Shown: positions 60,696-64,000 of the stretch, piece by piece
Numbering within the stretch: position 1 is the stretch's first letter
Layout of the letters: each line of letters starts with the position of its first letter
Origin: an uncultured bacterium
Lineage (GTDB): Bacteria > Cyanobacteriota > Vampirovibrionia > Gastranaerophilales > Gastranaerophilaceae
Length of the DNA stretch: 64,000 bases
Assembly (NCBI GenBank): GCA_902475545.1
Contig: CABRZP010000007.1
Location: 43,666 to 107,665, forward strand
Reading direction: 5' to 3'
Translations under genes and position numbers: made by a program
Notes under the pieces: generated by a model
What the model saw: the letters and a program-made list of their open reading frames with translations, nothing else
Database searches by the model: none
What the model was told of the DNA's origin: nothing

Positions 60696-61259
60696 TTGAA
60701 AATCGATTTACATAGATATAAAGGATATCTAAAGTATATAATTGCTATATACCTTTTAATTCGTTACATAACTTTACAAAGCAAAAAATCAAAAACTTCC
60801 TCAAACCCAATTGTAGTCTTAAGTTTAGGTAATTTATATATTTTTAAATTAATTGACATTTTAGACACAATAATTATAAAAATATATATGCAATGGAGTA
60901 ATATATTCAATTTAAACAAAAAATGTACACACGACAAAGTACCCCTTGATCAGGATATCTACTATTGTCCTGATTGCGGAGAACTTGTAGAAAATCAATG
61001 GTTTCTGGTCAGATGTGCCTGCTGTGGTATGAAAGAAGTTGCAACTGTTAGAAACGGAGAAGTTGTACCGCTGGAAAGCTTTTGTCACAATTGTGGTGGG
61101 AAAGCTTACACTGTTGAAAGAATAGACAAACTTGACTGTGTAAATATAAATTATGCAATTGTATTACGGGAAATAGTTAAGAATGAAATAAACGAATATA
61201 CTCAAAGCTGGGTTGAAGCTATGCAAACAACCAATTACATACCAAAACTGCTGAAATAA
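60696..61259 (+). CDS. zinc-ribbon protein, unknown
   Basis: The protein contains three Cys pairs (CPDCGE, CACCGM, CHNCGG) after a lone CTHDK, enough for two zinc sites at about residues 75-140. The N-terminal 64 residues are hydrophobic and basic and read from a TTG without a ribosome binding site. An ATG at 60888 (MQWSNIFNLNKK) is an alternative start. The last 41 nt overlap the convergent spmB coding end. The function could be nucleic-acid binding or protein folding; no family is named. Confidence 0.6.
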   Translation: MKIDLHRYKGYLKYIIAIYLLIRYITLQSKKSKTSSNPIVVLSLGNLYIFKLIDILDTIIIKIYMQWSNIFNLNKKCTHDKVPLDQDIYYCPDCGELVENQWFLVRCACCGMKEVATVRNGEVVPLESFCHNCGGKAYTVERIDKLDCVNINYAIVLREIVKNEINEYTQSWVEAMQTTNYIPKLLK

Positions 61260-61752
61260 TGCCAATTAAATCAGCAAGTAATCCCACAATCAATGCATAG
61301 CGTATTTTAGAAATTCCTACGGCTCCAAAATACACAGCAAGAACATAAAATGTTGTTTCACTGCTGCCAACCATTACAGCCGCAAGTTTTGTTGCATAAG
61401 AATCCGGCCCTAGATTATTAGCAATATCAGAAAAGACACCTAATGCAGCAGAGCCTGAAAGTGAACGAACTATCATTAATGGAAGAGTATCAGCAGGAAT
61501 ATTAAACTTTGATAGTACAGGTGCTAATAACGTTGCAATATTTTCTACTGCTCCACTTGCTCTAAACATCGAAATCCCAACAATAATTGCTACCAAATAT
61601 GGAATAATATTTACCGCAACTTTAAAACCATCTTTAGCACCTTTAGTAAACTCTTCATAAATCGGTACTTTTTTAAATATTCCAATAGTTAATACTCCGG
61701 CAAGGAGTACCGGTAAAGCCCACAACGAAATAATATTAAGGAGTTTCGTCAT
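61219..61752 (-). CDS. spmB: spore maturation protein B family (nucleoside-recognition/gate domain)
   Basis: This 177-residue membrane protein has a gate domain: FTKGAKDGFKVAVNIIPYLV, then SLSGSAALGVFSDIANNLGP and SSETTFYVLAVYFGAVGI, all typical of SpmB. In Bacillus, SpmA and SpmB are needed for spore core dehydration. They also occur widely in non-sporulating diderms, where the transported solute is unknown. It overlaps spmA by 17 nt. Confidence 0.92.
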   Translation of the reverse strand: MTKLLNIISLWALPVLLAGVLTIGIFKKVPIYEEFTKGAKDGFKVAVNIIPYLVAIIVGISMFRASGAVENIATLLAPVLSKFNIPADTLPLMIVRSLSGSAALGVFSDIANNLGPDSYATKLAAVMVGSSETTFYVLAVYFGAVGISKIRYALIVGLLADLIGIISAVLVCNWLFA

Positions 61753-62365
61753 TTACAACCTCCTTAACTTCATATTTCTGTGAAAAAAATTTATCTGAAA
61801 TAAACTGCCCTAACTTTGCCATTACAATTGCAGAAATAAAAGCAATTAAGGTAACCAAAAGCGTAGGTGCAATAATTTCAGTTGGATTTTTATAACCAAT
61901 TCCGACAAGCACAGCTAAAACCGTTGTTGGTATAAGTTGAAACCCTGCAGTATTCATTCCTAGAAACAAACACATTGAATTTGTTGCTGTTGTTTTGTCT
62001 TTATTTACCTTTTGTAGTTCCTCCATTGCCTTTATCCCAAATGGAGTTGCTGCATTTGAAAGCCCGAAAGCATTTGCTGAAAAATTCATGGCAATATCAC
62101 CGACTGCAGGAGAATCCTCTGGAAGTTCATTAAATAAAACTTTTGTTATTGGTCTTAAAACTTTAGAAATCCATGAAATCAATCCTGATTTTTCTGCAAT
62201 TCGCATAATGCCAAGCCAAAATGCCATTATTCCAATCAAGGAAAATGCAACTTTTACAGATAATTCAGCTCCACTCATAACAGCATTTACAACATCTTGC
62301 AATTTACCGTTAATAGCACCAATAATTATTGAAAAAACTATTAAAAAATAAAAAATATAGTTCAT
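61736..62365 (-). CDS. spmA: spore maturation protein A family
   Basis: This 209-residue membrane protein with a gate domain has GAELSVKVAFSLIGIMAFWLG (given here in part), FNELPEDSPAVGDIAMNF, NAFGLSNAATPFGIKAMEEL and MNTAGFQLIPTTVL, typical of SpmA. It is the upstream partner of spmB with overlapping coding ends, so both are translated together. The pair presumably forms one membrane complex. Confidence 0.93.
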   Translation of the reverse strand: MNYIFYFLIVFSIIIGAINGKLQDVVNAVMSGAELSVKVAFSLIGIMAFWLGIMRIAEKSGLISWISKVLRPITKVLFNELPEDSPAVGDIAMNFSANAFGLSNAATPFGIKAMEELQKVNKDKTTATNSMCLFLGMNTAGFQLIPTTVLAVLVGIGYKNPTEIIAPTLLVTLIAFISAIVMAKLGQFISDKFFSQKYEVKEVVNDETP

Positions 62366-62420
62366 AAAATAATTAAATCATTAAATTTTTAAGCGGTCAA
62401 CGTTATTTTATTTCAAATGA

Positions 62421-62452
62421 AAAGAGGAAGGATTTTTTAATCCTTCCTCTTT
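62421..62452 (-). terminator. terminator after pgk
   Basis: The 14-bp stem AAAGAGGAAGGATT/AATCCTTCCTCTTT with a TTTT loop lies just after the pgk stop. Confidence 0.92.
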
Positions 62453-62469
62453 AAATATTTAAACAAGCT

Positions 62470-63672
62470 CTAAGCTTCATCTAAAGCTGCAACGCCAGGT
62501 AAAACTTTACCTTCAATAAATTCTAAAGAAGCTCCGCCACCTGTAGAAACATGAGTAAAGTCTTCTGCATTACAGAATTTCTTAGCCGCAGAAACAGAAT
62601 CACCGCCGCCAATAACAGAAACTGCACCATTCTTAGTAGCTTCAACAATAGCTTCTAATACAGCTTTTGTACCGTCTGCAAATGCAGGGTTTTCAAATGC
62701 ACCCACTGGACCATTCATAAGAATTGTTTTTGAAGATTTCAATACTTCAGCAAAAGCTTTTCTTGATTCAGGACCAGCATCAACACCTTCAAATCCGTCA
62801 GGGATTTCATCAATTTTAACAAATTTGTTTGTTCCGTTTCCAGAAAAATCATCAGTTACTAAAACATCTGTTGCCATAACTAATTTAACACCCTTATCAG
62901 CAGCTTTCTTTTCAATAGCTTTAGCAACTTCAAGTTGATCATCTTCACAAATAGAATTACCGATTTTTCCGCCATTGGCTTTAACAAATGTATAAGCCAT
63001 GCCACCACCGATAATTAAGTTATCAACTTTATCAATTAAGTTTTCTAAAACACCGATTTTAGATGAAACTTTAGCACCACCAACAACAGCAGTAAAAGGT
63101 CTTACCGGATTATCAAGAGCTTGAGATAAGCATCTTAATTCTTTTTCCATCAATAAACCAGAAACTGCAGGTTTAACCAATTTTGCAACTTTAGCTGTAG
63201 ATGTATGATTTCTGTGAGCTGCACCAAATGCATCATTAACATAAAAATCACCAAGTTTAGCAAGTTCTTCTGCAAAAGTCATGTCATCATCTTTAGCTTC
63301 TTCTGCCTTATAGAATCTGATATTTTCTAATAAAGCAACTTGACCATCTTTTAAATCTGCTAATTCTTCTGCAGCACCTTCACCAACTTTAGCTGAAACG
63401 AATTTAACATCTTCACCTAAAACTTTAGCTAAATACTTAGCAACAGGTTCTAATGAAAATTCTAAATTCCATTCACCTTTAGGTCTGCCAAGGTGAGCCA
63501 TAAGAATAATCTTTGCACCTTTATCTTTTAAGAATTTTACAGTAGGTAAAATTGCTTGAATTCTTGTATCATCTGTAACATTTTTGTCTGCGTCAAGAGG
63601 AACGTTTACGTCAACTCTGATTAACGCTCTTTTACCTTGGATATCACCAAGATCTTTGATTGATTTTTTCAT
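62470..63672 (-). CDS. pgk: phosphoglycerate kinase
   Basis: This glycolytic enzyme makes ATP from 1,3-bisphosphoglycerate. It has the N-terminal RVDVNVPLD, MAHLGRPKGE, LLENIRFYKAEE, NDAFGAAHRNHTST, VVGGAKVSSKIGVLENLI and the C-terminal SVIGGGDSVSAAKKF and VSTGGGASLEFIEGK. The 400 residues are standard. The true start is the ATG with AAGGAGAG 4 nt upstream; an in-frame extension to 63720 has no support. No gap gene is adjacent. Confidence 0.97.
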   Translation of the reverse strand: MKKSIKDLGDIQGKRALIRVDVNVPLDADKNVTDDTRIQAILPTVKFLKDKGAKIILMAHLGRPKGEWNLEFSLEPVAKYLAKVLGEDVKFVSAKVGEGAAEELADLKDGQVALLENIRFYKAEEAKDDDMTFAEELAKLGDFYVNDAFGAAHRNHTSTAKVAKLVKPAVSGLLMEKELRCLSQALDNPVRPFTAVVGGAKVSSKIGVLENLIDKVDNLIIGGGMAYTFVKANGGKIGNSICEDDQLEVAKAIEKKAADKGVKLVMATDVLVTDDFSGNGTNKFVKIDEIPDGFEGVDAGPESRKAFAEVLKSSKTILMNGPVGAFENPAFADGTKAVLEAIVEATKNGAVSVIGGGDSVSAAKKFCNAEDFTHVSTGGGASLEFIEGKVLPGVAALDEA

Positions 63673-63749
63673 TAGTCTCTCCTTTTTAAAAGTACCACAC
63701 AAATATCTTACAAAAAACATAATTGAAAGTAAATTTAATCAAATATACA

Positions 63750-63850
63750 AATTAAAACCCACCCCCCGTCGAGTGATGAGAAAGCTCGGCGAGGGATTTG
63801 GGTGCATAAAATATGCGAGGTAAGTCTTGATCTCCGCAGTGGGTTTTTAT
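63750..63850. repeat. structured intergenic element (possible RNA or repeat)
   Basis: A roughly 100-nt stretch, more GC-rich than its surroundings, is closed by AAAACCCAC/GTGGGTTTT. Inside are CGTCGAG/CTCGGCG (7 bp with one G-T), GCATA-AAA-TATGC, and a GAG...CTC arm. On the minus strand it is followed by T-rich DNA, so it could end a minus-strand transcript. It does not match SRP RNA, RNase P, tmRNA or a riboswitch that I know. Confidence 0.45.
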
Positions 63851-63878
63851 TTACCCCTGCTACCAATATTGGCAGTAA

Positions 63879-64000
63879 TTACAATTGTTTTAGTATTGCA
63901 CTGGTTGTTGTTCTGGTTGTGTTTTGAGGTTTGGCACCTAAGGCAGTTTTTTGGGTTGGGGTTAGTTGTTTTAATACTGTGCGGTTTCTTTGAGATGCAT
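63879..64000 (-). CDS. possible 3' end of an unknown gene (cut by window edge)
   Basis: The minus strand is open from the window edge to a TAA, reading about 39 residues (ASQRNRTVLKQLTPTQKTAL, then a Thr-rich GAKPQNTTRTTTSAILKQL). Composition is protein-like but short, and no family is recognisable. The structured element just downstream would fit as its 3' region. Confidence 0.35.
   Translation of the reverse strand, partial: ASQRNRTVLKQLTPTQKTALGAKPQNTTRTTTSAILKQL

Overview
The window is AT-rich DNA from a diderm bacterium whose gene content best fits the non-photosynthetic gut relatives of cyanobacteria (Gastranaerophilales, class Vampirovibrionia, formerly Melainabacteria). Outer-membrane genes (lptA, lptC, an MlaA-type protein, an SLH-domain protein) show a Gram-negative envelope. 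A small Rossmann (SLOG/DprA-like) protein at 46.2 kb closely resembles a protein I know as conserved in Cyanobacteria. About nine otherwise unrelated unknown proteins carry a short motif near the N-terminus centred on a Phe in Asn/Ser/Pro context (NFGMA, SFGMA, SFQAM, TFQGS, NFTST), which I associate with this lineage. This taxonomy is inference from memory, not from a search.

Layout. 0-9.6 kb: 5' half of smc (cut by the window edge), a regulator built of four winged-helix domains, umuC, an HSL-type hydrolase, tcdA, a family 4 uracil-DNA glycosylase and an M16 peptidase. 9.6-12.8 kb: nanE, a ROK sugar kinase, a small unknown and a UbiA-type prenyltransferase, then a ribbon-helix-helix protein. 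12.9-17.1 kb: trkH, trkA and two YggT-type membrane proteins, plus MTA phosphorylase. 17.4-22.8 kb: an exported protein, TPR and WG-repeat proteins, proS and a small multidrug-type membrane protein. 22.8-23.3 kb: tRNA-Thr(TGT), tRNA-Thr(GGT), tRNA-Tyr(GTA) behind a consensus promoter; tRNA-Val(GAC) lies alone at 26.0 kb. 23.4-31.4 kb is the accessory-looking part: two paralogous HExxH proteins (one apparently frameshifted), small lineage-specific proteins, an MlaA/hydrolase fusion and an SLH protein.

31.4-39.3 kb: aroE with a long low-complexity N-terminus, a pilin remnant, then topA, dprA, a TPR gene, lptA and lptC in one direction. 39.7-43.1 kb: dapA-secD-secF, flanked on both sides by intergenic regions full of nested palindromic repeats. 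43.6-48.7 kb: pcrA/uvrD, the SLOG protein, a repeat protein, an EF-hand protein and a SemiSWEET. 48.7-52 kb: minCDE and a lytic transglycosylase. 52-56 kb: an NrtR-like regulator, secG, an SDR, an unknown and a CheR-like methyltransferase. 56-64 kb: fusA, several unknowns including a third HExxH protein, spmA/spmB, pgk and a structured intergenic element at the right edge.

The most unusual signals are: the four-wHTH regulator, whose own promoter carries a CTAGCAAA box also found about 40-70 nt upstream of six other genes, all encoding Phe-motif proteins or HExxH proteins; the Phe-motif family itself; the MlaA-hydrolase fusion; the acidic tail on MinE; and the dispersed palindromic elements. 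No prophage, insertion sequence or CRISPR array was seen.
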